Both the position numbers and the translations under genes were made by a program. This document shows, piece by piece, positions 19,629 through 28,257 of a DNA stretch of 58,145 nt. Below the pieces are notes generated by a model, which made no database searches, was not told where the DNA came from, and saw only the letters and a program-made list of their open reading frames with translations. Position 1 is the stretch's first letter. Each line of letters starts with the position of its first letter. The DNA is from Roseospira navarrensis (GTDB taxonomy: Bacteria > Pseudomonadota > Alphaproteobacteria > Rhodospirillales > Rhodospirillaceae). The stretch is from assembly GCF_009601025.1 (NCBI RefSeq), contig NZ_WIVE01000023.1, forward strand, positions 1 to 58,145, written 5' to 3'.

Positions 19629-20639
19629 ATGACGGCCGTCTTTTTCGCGACCAACCGCAATCCCAATCGCAAGCAGAACCCCACCGACTTCGGCGCCACG
19701 TTCAGCCCCGAGGGCCTGGACGAACTGCGCTTCGGCTGGGCCGAGGTGCCGGAGGACCCAGACGGCGAGATCACCGTGGCCACCGCGACCGAGCGGCTGT
19801 CCAACCGGCCGCCGTCCCGTCAGGTCCTGGGCAGCCGGGCCGTGTTCGAGCATCTGTGGCACAAGATGGCCAAGCACGAGCGCGACACCATGGTGTACGT
19901 CCACGGCTTCGACTTCACCTTCCGCGAGGCCCTGCGCCGCACCGCCGAGCTGAAGCGCTGGTACGGCGCCAACGGCAAGCCCATGAACTGGGTCGTGTTC
20001 ACATGGCCGTCGGACGGCCGCAAGACGCCGGTCAAGTCCTACCGCTCCGACCGCAAGGACGCCGAGGCCAGCGGCACCGCCATGGGGCGCGGCATCCTGA
20101 AGGCCGCCGATTTCGTCCGCGATCTGCAACGCGCGCAGTTCTGCGGCCAGCGCGTCCACCTGATGGCGCACTCGATGGGCAACTTCGCCCTGCGGCACGC
20201 GGTGCAGGGCATGCGGGCCTTCGTCGGCGACCAGTTGCCCCGGCTGTTCGACGAGGTGCTGTTGATGGCCGCCGACGCCGACAACGACGCCCTGACCACC
20301 GACGCCAAGCTGGCCCCGCTGGAGGGTCTGGCCCGGCGGGTCACCACCTACTACAACGCGCAGGATCTGGCCCTCGTGGTCAGCGACTGGACCAAGATGA
20401 ACCCGGACCGCCTGGGGGCCTCCGGGCCGCGCGACCTGGACCCCCTGCCGCCCAAGTTCATCAACATCAACTGCGCCGCCGCCGTGGACTGGGGCACCGA
20501 CCCGACCGGCCACCAGTACTACCGCAACAACGCGGTGGTCCGGCGCGACGTGCTGGCCGTGCTGGCCGGCAGCGAGGACGACCGCATCGACGGCCGCACT
20601 CCCATCACCGGCCGCAAACAGACCTACAGGGTCGGCTAG
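19629..20639 (+). CDS. Alpha/beta hydrolase of the DUF900 type
   Basis: A 336-residue alpha/beta hydrolase resembling the DUF900 family. DTMVYVHGFDFTFREALRR supplies the oxyanion-hole strand, NWVVFTWPSDGR follows, and VHLMAHSMGNFALRHAVQ contains the nucleophile serine in an HSMGN elbow. LMAADADNDAL and a late His are candidates for the rest of the triad. There is no signal peptide. GAAGGGGGG before ATG 19629 (MTAVFFATNRNP) supports this start over the longer frame from 19530. The next gene starts 62 bases downstream on the same strand. Substrate unknown. Confidence 0.8.
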   Translation: MTAVFFATNRNPNRKQNPTDFGATFSPEGLDELRFGWAEVPEDPDGEITVATATERLSNRPPSRQVLGSRAVFEHLWHKMAKHERDTMVYVHGFDFTFREALRRTAELKRWYGANGKPMNWVVFTWPSDGRKTPVKSYRSDRKDAEASGTAMGRGILKAADFVRDLQRAQFCGQRVHLMAHSMGNFALRHAVQGMRAFVGDQLPRLFDEVLLMAADADNDALTTDAKLAPLEGLARRVTTYYNAQDLALVVSDWTKMNPDRLGASGPRDLDPLPPKFININCAAAVDWGTDPTGHQYYRNNAVVRRDVLAVLAGSEDDRIDGRTPITGRKQTYRVG

Positions 20640-20701
20640 TCCCCGCCGTCCCCACCCCACCTTACCTCACGATCCCGACGCACCGTTTTCTGGGAGGTCT
20701 C

Positions 20702-22882
20702 ATGCCCTTGCGCCATGTGGAAACGGTGCCGACACCGGACGGGTGCCGCGCCGACAGCCGCCTTGATGTCTGGGAGGTGGAAGGCCGCCGCCTGTCCGTG
20801 CTCCGCCAGCGCGGCGCCTTTCCCGACATCTGCTTCGATCACGGCCTTCTGCTCGCGGCCCGGATCGAGGACGGGGTGTTTCCGGAAATCCTCGCCACCA
20901 TCAGCCACGATGTGGACGCGAGCCAGGGCCTCGGTACCGGCACCGTGGACCGCATCCAGGGCGCATTTTTCAACCGCCTCAGCCGGGACGTCCTGCAGTC
21001 GTGCAGTGACGACTTCCGGCGCGGCGTGGAAGCGCTGGCGCGCGGCTGCTTCGCCGGCCTCACCGCGCCGCTGTTCGATGCCACCGCCGTCGAGCATGCC
21101 TGTGTCGCCATCGACACCGGCAACATCGCAACCGGGTTCGAGCACCTGCGGTCTTACCGCTCCCGGAGCGAAGCCTACGCGCACTGGCGGAACTACGTCA
21201 CGCAGGCGTGGATGACCACGGCTTGGGGCCGGTCCTACGCCGATGCCGGGGCGGGCGGCGCGTTCGACGACGTGCCGCTGACCGAGTGGCTCGACCGTGG
21301 ACCCGGCCCGGGACGGCGTCGGGCCGGCATGGGATGCACCGGCCTGTGGGCCGCGCCCGACCTGACCGCCGACGGGCGCGGCCTGCACGCGCGCAACTTC
21401 GACGGCGCCTTTTTCAGTTGGAACCGGCATCCGGTGCTCAGCCTGATCGACGAACGCCCCGCGAACCCGGCCTATCTGCGCTACGCCGCCGCCGGCACGG
21501 CCGGCCTGATCTATCCGGGCGGCATCAACGGCATGAACGAGGCCGGGATCGCGGTCTCGCTGCACCAGATGTCCACGGTCAATTTCACGGTCGGCGACGG
21601 GCGGGGCCGCCATGATGTGGCGCCCTACGTGCAGCAGCGCATCCTGCGCGAGGCGCGCACCCTGGACGAGGCGGTGGACATCGCCCGCGACCGGCGGCAC
21701 TTCGCCTCCTGGACCATCGTGGTCAGCCACGCGCCCTCCGGTCAGGCCCTTCGCATCGAGTTGAACGGCAGCGAGGAGACCCGGGTCGGCCCCGGCCGCC
21801 CCTTCGCCGACACCTACGTCCATCGTGTCGAGCCCAGCGCCGCGAGCGACCGGCTGGTGCAGACCAATCACTTCCTGGCCGAGGCCCTGCGCGAACGGCA
21901 CGACTTCCTGGGCGATGCCCACTTCACCAAGACCGTGGGCAAGTGGCAGGAAACCCGGGCCCGGATGCGCCGCGCGGACGGGCTGCTGTCCGAGGCCGTC
22001 TCGGCCGGCGGTCTGGACACCGAACGGGCGCTCGCCATGCTCGCCGACCACGGCGACGCGGACGCCAGCGACGCGACGCGCGGCTTCGGGCGGACCATCT
22101 GCAAGGCCTACAGCCTGGCGAGCAGCATCATGCGCGCCAGCCCGGACCGGGCCGCGCCGTCCGATCAGTTCTGGCTGACGGTGGGGTCGGACGACGCCTG
22201 CACGCCTGGACCGCATACGCCGCTGGCCGGCTTCGCCCTCGACTGGGAGGGCCTGGGCGTGACCCCCGTGGGACAGCATGTGGCAAGCACCGTCTCGCCG
22301 GGCGCGCTGACCGCCATGCGGCACTACGTGGCCGCCTTTCAGGCGTACGAGCGCCCGCGCCAGCCGGACGGCGCCCTGTTCCGGCGCAAGCCGACCATGG
22401 AGGAACTGCGCACCCTGCGCCGGATCGCCCTGGGGGCGCTGGACGCCGCCGTGGCGGCGGCCGAGAACGCCGGTCTGGCCGATCCCGGCTTTCGCTACAT
22501 CCGCGCCCGGCTGCGGCACGAGGCCGCCCTGGTTCCCGGCGAGCCCGACCGCGCGTCCCTGCTCGCTGGCGCCGCCGCCGACTGGTCCGCGCTGCGGGAT
22601 GTGGTGGCTGAGGGCCAGGTGCCGGTGACCGGCTGGGAGCGGGCCCGCATCCTGCTGCTGTCGGCGGCGACCGAGGCCGCGCGCCTGGAGCCGGATCATG
22701 CGGACGTCCAGGCCCTCCACGGTCAGGGGGTCGCGGCGCTCGATCAGGTCGCGGCGGACCTGTTCGGGGCCGACGGCCGCGTGCATCAGGACATCAAGAC
22801 CTGGCGCAAGGTGGCGGCGGCCATTCTGGCGGACGGCGCGGACGCCGCCCTGCCGGACATCGACTTCGTGACGGTCGAGTAG
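20702..22882 (+). CDS. Large Ntn-hydrolase resembling penicillin acyltransferase (C45-like)
   Basis: A 726-residue protein preceded by a strong GGGAGGT. The middle section looks like the acyl-coenzyme A:6-aminopenicillanic acid acyltransferase / peptidase C45 family. RRAGMGCTGLWAAPDLTADGRGLHARNFDG places Cys212 where the autocatalytic cleavage site and new N-terminal nucleophile would be. GGINGMNEAGIAVSLHQMSTVNF and FASWTIVVSHAPSGQALRIELN follow, as in the family. Members cleave or form amide bonds in diverse substrates. The C-terminal half beyond about residue 450 is helical and longer than usual for this family, and I do not recognise it. No signal peptide is evident. It probably shares a transcript with the hydrolase upstream. 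Confidence 0.68.
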   Translation: MPLRHVETVPTPDGCRADSRLDVWEVEGRRLSVLRQRGAFPDICFDHGLLLAARIEDGVFPEILATISHDVDASQGLGTGTVDRIQGAFFNRLSRDVLQSCSDDFRRGVEALARGCFAGLTAPLFDATAVEHACVAIDTGNIATGFEHLRSYRSRSEAYAHWRNYVTQAWMTTAWGRSYADAGAGGAFDDVPLTEWLDRGPGPGRRRAGMGCTGLWAAPDLTADGRGLHARNFDGAFFSWNRHPVLSLIDERPANPAYLRYAAAGTAGLIYPGGINGMNEAGIAVSLHQMSTVNFTVGDGRGRHDVAPYVQQRILREARTLDEAVDIARDRRHFASWTIVVSHAPSGQALRIELNGSEETRVGPGRPFADTYVHRVEPSAASDRLVQTNHFLAEALRERHDFLGDAHFTKTVGKWQETRARMRRADGLLSEAVSAGGLDTERALAMLADHGDADASDATRGFGRTICKAYSLASSIMRASPDRAAPSDQFWLTVGSDDACTPGPHTPLAGFALDWEGLGVTPVGQHVASTVSPGALTAMRHYVAAFQAYERPRQPDGALFRRKPTMEELRTLRRIALGALDAAVAAAENAGLADPGFRYIRARLRHEAALVPGEPDRASLLAGAAADWSALRDVVAEGQVPVTGWERARILLLSAATEAARLEPDHADVQALHGQGVAALDQVAADLFGADGRVHQDIKTWRKVAAAILADGADAALPDIDFVTVE

Positions 22883-22949
22883 AGGCCCGGCGCCTCCCGC
22901 GCCCTCGGCCGACCATGGGGATCGGGCCGACGCAACGCCATCTCCGCCG

Positions 22950-22975
22950 GGAACGCGAACCCGGGTCGTTTCGTT
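22950..22975 (+). promoter_or_regulatory. Sigma-EcfG (general stress) promoter of the CsbD gene
   Basis: GGAAC (22950-22954), 17 bases, then CGTT (22972-22975) matches the alphaproteobacterial sigma-EcfG consensus GGAAC-N16/17-CGTT exactly. It lies 88 bases upstream of a CsbD-like stress gene, a class of gene often controlled this way. Position, orientation and target agree. Confidence 0.8.
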
Positions 22976-23063
22976 GTTCACACAGAATGCGAGGGCGTTC
23001 GGCGGTGGGACCAGCCCATGCCGTCCGGAACCCCTCGCCTGTGATCAGAACAGGAGACGAGTC

Positions 23064-23255
23064 ATGAACAAGGACGAACTCAAAGGCAACTGGACCCAGT
23101 TCAAGGGCAATGTCCGCAAGCAGTGGGGCAAGCTCACCGACGACGACTTGGCGGAGGTCAAGGGCGACCGCGACATCCTGGTCGGCAAGATCCAGGAACG
23201 GTATGGCATCGCCAAGGAAGAGGCCGAGAAGCAGGTCGACAGCATGAAGGACTGA
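23064..23255 (+). CDS. CsbD-family stress protein
   Basis: A 63-residue charged protein: MNKDELKGNWTQFKGNVRKQWGKLTDDDLAEVKGDRD is the diagnostic CsbD (UPF0337) start, and KIQERYGIAKEEAEKQVDSM completes the domain. CsbD proteins accumulate strongly under general stress and in stationary phase, and their biochemical role is unknown. AGGAG sits eight bases before ATG 23064; the longer frame from 22974 would overlap the promoter region. A consensus EcfG promoter lies upstream and a good terminator downstream, so this is a single-gene general-stress unit. Confidence 0.93.
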   Translation: MNKDELKGNWTQFKGNVRKQWGKLTDDDLAEVKGDRDILVGKIQERYGIAKEEAEKQVDSMKD

Positions 23256-23332
23256 TCGTGGGGTTCGGCCCTGGCGGCAACCTTGGTCCGTCCGGCCAAG
23301 GACCGTGTTCACAGGCCGGATGGTCATACGGG

Positions 23333-23366
23333 TCCGGGGGCGGCGCCCCCGGTTTCCGTTTTTTTT
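23333..23366 (+). terminator. Rho-independent terminator after the CsbD gene
   Basis: The stem CCGGGGG/CCCCCGG closes a CGGCG loop and is followed by TTTCCG and eight Ts. It is the strongest terminator in the window by T-run and lies 78 bases after the CsbD stop. Confidence 0.85.
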
Positions 23367-23859
23367 GGGTCATCACGGAAAATTGGCGCGATGGGGCGTC
23401 CCTGGACCTTTCGTCGGGTGCAGCCCGAACGGCCCTCCCCTGTCGGGGGCTATCACGTTGACACATTTTCTGAACCGGAGCGGCCGTCTCCGGCAATAGG
23501 ATTGACCACCAAGACACCAAGGCGACCAAGGGGTCGGCGACGTGACGGATCCGAAGAGCCTCTCCGGCACCATGATGGAGGGCGATCCCTATGATGATTG
23601 AGCCGCCATCGGCGGCGAAGGATCTCGGGGGGTGACACGACCCATGACCCCCTGTCATCCGAGTTCGGAGCCCTGTATGCGTCTCTCGTTATATTGACTG
23701 GCCTGCTCACTCGTATGAGCATTGCGGTTTGAACGGGCCCGCGGGTCCGCTGGACTGACGGACGGTGCGGGGACAAACCGGCGTGCACCCGATCCGCCCG
23801 GAGCCGGACCCGTTCGGCGCGGCCCGCGACGGAAACCGGGGCCGCCGGGAGCAGGGCAG
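23367..23859. other. Intergenic region without a recognisable gene
   Basis: Between the CsbD terminator and the large histidine kinase I see no supported gene. It holds ACCACCAAGACACCAAGGCG (about 23505-23524), which resembles a repeat seen in many genomes, and a degenerate copy E of the dispersed repeat (23591-23632) with inner stem GCCGCC-ATC-GGCGGC. A further TGTCATCCGAG half-copy lies at 23653. The kinase promoter must lie in the last 200 bases, where the DNA around 23688-23696 is AT-rich, but no -35/-10 pair is convincing. Confidence 0.5.
23591..23632 (+). repeat. Dispersed palindromic repeat, degenerate copy E
   Basis: GAGCCGCC-ATC-GGCGGCGA followed by AGGATCTCGGG matches the right two thirds of copy B, including its inner stem. 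The GTCATCCC head is altered to ATGATGATT. Confidence 0.6.
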
Positions 23860-26562
23860 ATGGGTGAACGCGAAAAAGAAGAAGCGTCCCCCGAGGGCGA
23901 GGCGGCAAGCCGGCCCCCGGAGGATCGCGCGCGGCTCCGCCAGGACACGACCCTGGACACGCCGAGCCTCGACCGGCTCTTCGGGCGCTCCCCCGTTCCC
24001 ATGGCCTGCCTGGACCGCGACGGCACGGTGGTCTGGGGCAACGAGGCCCTGGCGCGGCGGCGCGGACGTTCCGGCGCGACCTGGGCGGGCCGGTCCGTGG
24101 ACGAGATGTTGGCCGACCCCCACACCACGGACAAGGTCCGCCGCAGCCTCGCGGACGGGACGCCGCTGGTCCTGACCGAGCGGCCCTTGTGGCGTCCGGA
24201 CCAGCCCGAGCACGGCCCGACCCTCGGGACCATCAGCCTGACACCGCTCGCCGACGGCACCGATCCGTCGGCCCGGATGATCCTGACCCTGACGGAGATA
24301 TCCCCCCGCGCCACCTCTGAACGGAACGGCGCCTGCCCGGACTGTCGCCTGACCCGGGCCATCCGGGCGGCCGACATCGGGATCTGGGAATGGAACCTGC
24401 GGACGGGCGCGCTCATCTGGAACCCGAGCATGTTCGCGCTTTACGGCGTGGACCCGGACACATTCCAGGGCCGGGCGGAGGACTGGAGCGACCGGGTCCA
24501 CCCGGAGGACCTGGCCCGGCTGCTCGAAGCCACCGAGCGGACCCGGCACGATGGCGCCACCTTCGACACGGTGTTCCGCATCCGCCGACCCGACGGGACC
24601 GTGCGGCACGTCCGGTCCCTGGCGGAACGCCGGACCGCACCGGGCGACGGGGCCCCGGTGATGGTCGGCGTCAACTACGATGTCACGGCGGAGTGCGAGC
24701 TTCAGGCGCGCCTGGACAAGATCGCCCGCACCGCGCCGGGCGTGTTCTTCCAGTACCGGCGGGGCCCGGACGGCACCGGCAGCTATCCCTATGTCAGCCA
24801 GGGCATGCAGGAGATCTTCGGCGTCCCGACCGAGGCGATCCGCCGCGATGCCCGCGTGGCCTTCAACACGGTCCACCCGGAGGATCTGCCGCGCCTGCGG
24901 GAGTCGATGGAGCAGTCGTTCCGGTCCCTCGCCCCCTGGGCGCTGGACTACCGCCTGCGCCGCCCGGATCGGCCCGAAACCTGGATCGCGGCCCGAGCCG
25001 TTCCCGAACGGGAAGCCGACGGCTCGGTGCTCTGGCACGGGTTCCTGCACGACATCACCGACCGCAAGCGCGACGAGACCATCCGCGACGCCCTGGCCAC
25101 GGTGGTCGATCACAGCGACGACATTTTCGTGGTCAAGGACCTGGACCTGCGGGTCGTCGCCACCAACCAGGCCTTCGTGCGCGCCAGCGGCAACACCAGC
25201 ATCGCCGACATGCTGGGCAAGACCGACGCCGAGATCTTCGGCGTCTCCCCCGAGTCCGAGCCGGTGCGCACCTACATGGTGGACGACCGCAAGGCGCAGT
25301 CGCTGCCCCGGGGCAGCGTCATCGAACGCGAGGAACCCGTCGTGCATCCCAACGGGACGGTGCGCACGGTCCTGACCCGCAAGAGCCCCATCTTCGACCG
25401 CGCGGGACGTCTGGCCGGCACGGGCAACATCGCGATCGACATCACCGAGCGCAAGGACCGCGAGGCGCGCCTGAAGAAGCTCTCGCAGGCCGTCGAGCAG
25501 AGCCCCGCCAGCATCGTGATCGCCGACGCGGACGGCCGCATCGAATACGCCAACCGCCACTTCTGCCGGGTCACGGGCTATGCCATGGACGAGGTCCTCG
25601 GCCGTCCGGTCCTGTTCTGCCAGACGGAGGACATGCAAGGCGGCACCCGCCCGCCGGACGATATTCTGGAGAGGGTGCGCGCGGGCGCCACATGGTCCGG
25701 CGAAGTGGCCAACCGACGCCGGGACGGTTCGCCGCTCTGGGAGTCCGTCTCCATCGGTCCCATTTTCGACGACCGGAACCAGTTCTGCGGCCTGCTCGCG
25801 GTCAAGGAGGACATCACCAGCCGCAAGGCCATGGAGGACCGGCTGCGCCGCTCCAACGAGGACCTGGAGCAGTTCGCCTACGCCGCCTCGCACGATCTCC
25901 AGGCGCCGCTGCGAACCATCTCCAGCTTCCTGGGGCTGCTGCGACAGCGCTACGGCGCCTCGCTCGACGCCGACGCCGCCGAGTTCATCGACTATTCCAT
26001 CGAGGGGGCCAAGCGGCTGAGCCAACAGGTCCACGGCCTCCTGGACTTCTCCCGCATCACGACCACCCCGCAGTCCATGACGCCGGTTGCGCTGGATCGC
26101 CCGGTGTCGGTGGCCCTCGCCCACCTGCGCGGGCCGATCGCGGACACCGGGGCGCGCATCGAACGGCCCGAGACCCTGCCCACGGTGATCGCCGACGCCG
26201 ACCAGTTGGCGCTCGTGTTCCAGAATCTGATCGCCAACGCCCTGAAGTACGCCAGGCCCGACACGCCCCCCGAGGTCCGTATCAGCGTGACCCCCGAGGG
26301 CCCCCGCTGGCGGGTGGCGGTCGCGGACAACGGCATCGGCATCGCGCCCGAGTATCACGGCCGCATCTTCGGGGTGTTCCAGCGGCTGCACGGGCCGGCC
26401 GAGTTCGAGGGCACGGGCATCGGGCTGGCCGTGTGCAAGCGCATCGTGGATCGCCACGGCGGCGAACTGACCGTGGACTCGGACGGGACCGGCGGCTCCA
26501 CCTTCATCTTCACGCTGCCCGGCCTTCAGGCCGATGTCGCGGAGCCCCATCCGAACCTGTGA
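23860..26562 (+). CDS. Soluble multi-PAS sensor histidine kinase
   Basis: A 900-residue cytoplasmic kinase with no transmembrane segment. About five PAS-like modules run from residue 35 to 660. Clear ones begin at IGIWEWNLRTGALIWNPSMF, PGVFFQYRRGPDGTG, SDDIFVVKDLDLRVVATNQAF and SPASIVIADADGRIEYANRHF, each ending in a DITxRK-type PAC segment. The kinase core starts at SNEDLEQFAYAASHDLQAP, where the His of SHD is the phosphoacceptor. The ATPase domain shows NLIANALKYA, VADNGIGIAPEYHGRIF and GTGIGLAVCKRIVDRHGG. ATG 23860 was preferred to the frame start at 23722, which is arginine/proline-rich shadow-like sequence. The catalytic core is nearly duplicated in the next gene. No response regulator is adjacent. 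Confidence 0.9.
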   Translation: MGEREKEEASPEGEAASRPPEDRARLRQDTTLDTPSLDRLFGRSPVPMACLDRDGTVVWGNEALARRRGRSGATWAGRSVDEMLADPHTTDKVRRSLADGTPLVLTERPLWRPDQPEHGPTLGTISLTPLADGTDPSARMILTLTEISPRATSERNGACPDCRLTRAIRAADIGIWEWNLRTGALIWNPSMFALYGVDPDTFQGRAEDWSDRVHPEDLARLLEATERTRHDGATFDTVFRIRRPDGTVRHVRSLAERRTAPGDGAPVMVGVNYDVTAECELQARLDKIARTAPGVFFQYRRGPDGTGSYPYVSQGMQEIFGVPTEAIRRDARVAFNTVHPEDLPRLRESMEQSFRSLAPWALDYRLRRPDRPETWIAARAVPEREADGSVLWHGFLHDITDRKRDETIRDALATVVDHSDDIFVVKDLDLRVVATNQAFVRASGNTSIADMLGKTDAEIFGVSPESEPVRTYMVDDRKAQSLPRGSVIEREEPVVHPNGTVRTVLTRKSPIFDRAGRLAGTGNIAIDITERKDREARLKKLSQAVEQSPASIVIADADGRIEYANRHFCRVTGYAMDEVLGRPVLFCQTEDMQGGTRPPDDILERVRAGATWSGEVANRRRDGSPLWESVSIGPIFDDRNQFCGLLAVKEDITSRKAMEDRLRRSNEDLEQFAYAASHDLQAPLRTISSFLGLLRQRYGASLDADAAEFIDYSIEGAKRLSQQVHGLLDFSRITTTPQSMTPVALDRPVSVALAHLRGPIADTGARIERPETLPTVIADADQLALVFQNLIANALKYARPDTPPEVRISVTPEGPRWRVAVADNGIGIAPEYHGRIFGVFQRLHGPAEFEGTGIGLAVCKRIVDRHGGELTVDSDGTGGSTFIFTLPGLQADVAEPHPNL

Positions 26563-26700
26563 CGCGAGTCCCGAGTCGTCTTGTTTCGCCAGAACCGCGC
26601 GGGCATAGTGGAGGTGCTGACAGGCTCGCAACCATGGATCGGGCGGTCTTGCGAAGCCGGGGGCACGGCACCGACGGGGGCACGGGATGAACGGCGAACG

Positions 26701-28257
26701 ATGACGCAACCGGGCGCGGAAGAGGCGGCAGGAGCCCGGTCGCCGCGGCGCGTCCGGGGCTTGGCGCTGGGGCTTGCCATCCTGCTGGTCGGTCTGCTCG
26801 CCGGGCTTTGGCTGCACGTGCATGACCGCCACATGCACCGGCGCGCCGTGGCCCTGGACTCCTGGCTGGCGCTGGAGGCCGAGATCGTCGATGGCGCCGC
26901 CCGGGCGACAGAAGCCTGGATGACGCACCGGATCGACGTCGATGGCCTGTCCGTCCACGACGCCGAGCAGGAGGTCTTCCGCCAGTTCATCGACCCCATC
27001 CAGCTCGGCAAGGACGGCGACGCCTGGATCTACAACCAGGGCTATGTGATCTTTGACGAAAGCGAAGACTTTCCGCGACAGTATTTGGGCAAGAGCATGG
27101 CCGAGATCTTCGCCATGCAGGTCGAACACGGCGCTCGCCACTATGACGCCCTGATCGAGGGCGTGGAGACCGCCAGCACCGGCACCACCTGGTATGTCTG
27201 GCTGCCCGAGAAGGGCCGCGAGTTCGCCGCCTGGACGTCCGTGCGGGTGCACGACGACACCTGGACCATCGGCCTGTCCACGCCGGAGGCCCAGATCCTG
27301 GACTTCTTCCGGGTCCCCCAGACCCTCTTGCGGGAGGCCATCGGCGCCGCCACCATCACCGTGCTGCTGCTGGGTCTGGCGCTGGCCCTGTGGCTGAAGC
27401 ACCGCAGCGACACCCAGCGGCTGGCCGTGCTGCGCACCAGCCACGCCCGCCTGGAACAGGCGGTGGCGGAGCGCACCCGGCGCCTGGAAGCCATGAACCA
27501 GGACCTGCGCCGCTCCAACGAGGACCTGGAGCAGTTCGCCTACGCCGCCTCGCATGACCTGCAGGCCCCGCTGCGGACCATCTCCAGCTTCCTCGGCCTG
27601 CTGCGCCAGCGTTACGGCGGCTCGCTCGATGCCGACGCGACCGAGTTCATCACCTATTCCATCGAGGGCGCCAAGCGTCTGAGCCAGCAGATCCACGGCC
27701 TGCTGGACTTTTCGCGGGTCACGACGCAGGGCCAGCAGATGGAGCCGGTCGCGTTGGAGCGCGTGGTGGAGAACGCCCTCGCCCTCCTGCGCGGACCGAT
27801 CGCCGAGAGCGGGGCGCGGGTGATCCTGCCCGAGACCCGGCCGACGGTCACCGTGGACCCCTCGCAGGTCACGACCCTGTTCCAGAACCTGATCGCCAAC
27901 GCCCTGAAGTACACCCGGCCCGGCATCCCGCCCGAGGTCCGCATCCAGGTTCACGCGGAAGGCCCCCGCTGGCGCGTGGCGGTCACGGACAACGGCATCG
28001 GCATCGCACCGCAGTATCACGGTCGCATCTTCGGCGTGTTCCAGCGGCTGCACGGGCCGGCCGAGTTCGAGGGGACGGGCATCGGGCTGGCCCTGTGCAA
28101 GCGCATCGTGGATCGCCATGGCGGCGACCTGACGGTGGAGTCGGACGGCGAGACGGGCTCCACGTTCACGTTCACGCTACCGGGTGTCGCCACCGACCGG
28201 CAGGCCGTGGCGGACACCGCGTGGGATGAGGGTGCTAGCGCCCCTGGCGCTGTTTGA
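26701..28257 (+). CDS. Membrane sensor histidine kinase, paralogous core
   Basis: This 518-residue kinase has a transmembrane helix at about residues 20-41, a periplasmic sensor of about 180 residues with KDGDAWIYNQGYVIFDESEDF (a Cache-like signature), and a second helix near 218-238 (ATITVLLLGLALALWL). A coiled coil (HARLEQAVAERTRRLEAMNQDL) leads to HisKA and ATPase domains almost identical to those of the preceding gene; 50 bases match perfectly (25843-25892 with 27505-27554). It starts at ATG 26701, 138 bases after the first kinase. Its last 23 bases overlap the convergent binding-protein gene. Input differs while output is shared, suggesting both kinases phosphorylate the same unlinked regulator. 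Confidence 0.9.
   Translation: MTQPGAEEAAGARSPRRVRGLALGLAILLVGLLAGLWLHVHDRHMHRRAVALDSWLALEAEIVDGAARATEAWMTHRIDVDGLSVHDAEQEVFRQFIDPIQLGKDGDAWIYNQGYVIFDESEDFPRQYLGKSMAEIFAMQVEHGARHYDALIEGVETASTGTTWYVWLPEKGREFAAWTSVRVHDDTWTIGLSTPEAQILDFFRVPQTLLREAIGAATITVLLLGLALALWLKHRSDTQRLAVLRTSHARLEQAVAERTRRLEAMNQDLRRSNEDLEQFAYAASHDLQAPLRTISSFLGLLRQRYGGSLDADATEFITYSIEGAKRLSQQIHGLLDFSRVTTQGQQMEPVALERVVENALALLRGPIAESGARVILPETRPTVTVDPSQVTTLFQNLIANALKYTRPGIPPEVRIQVHAEGPRWRVAVTDNGIGIAPQYHGRIFGVFQRLHGPAEFEGTGIGLALCKRIVDRHGGDLTVESDGETGSTFTFTLPGVATDRQAVADTAWDEGASAPGAV

Noticed and set aside
23707-28119. A 1470-codon open frame on the minus strand opposite both histidine kinases
   Set aside because: It mirrors the codon structure of the kinases in very GC-rich DNA and shows only Arg/Gly/His/Gln-rich low-complexity sequence with the repeated pattern of the duplicated cores. 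No domain is visible.
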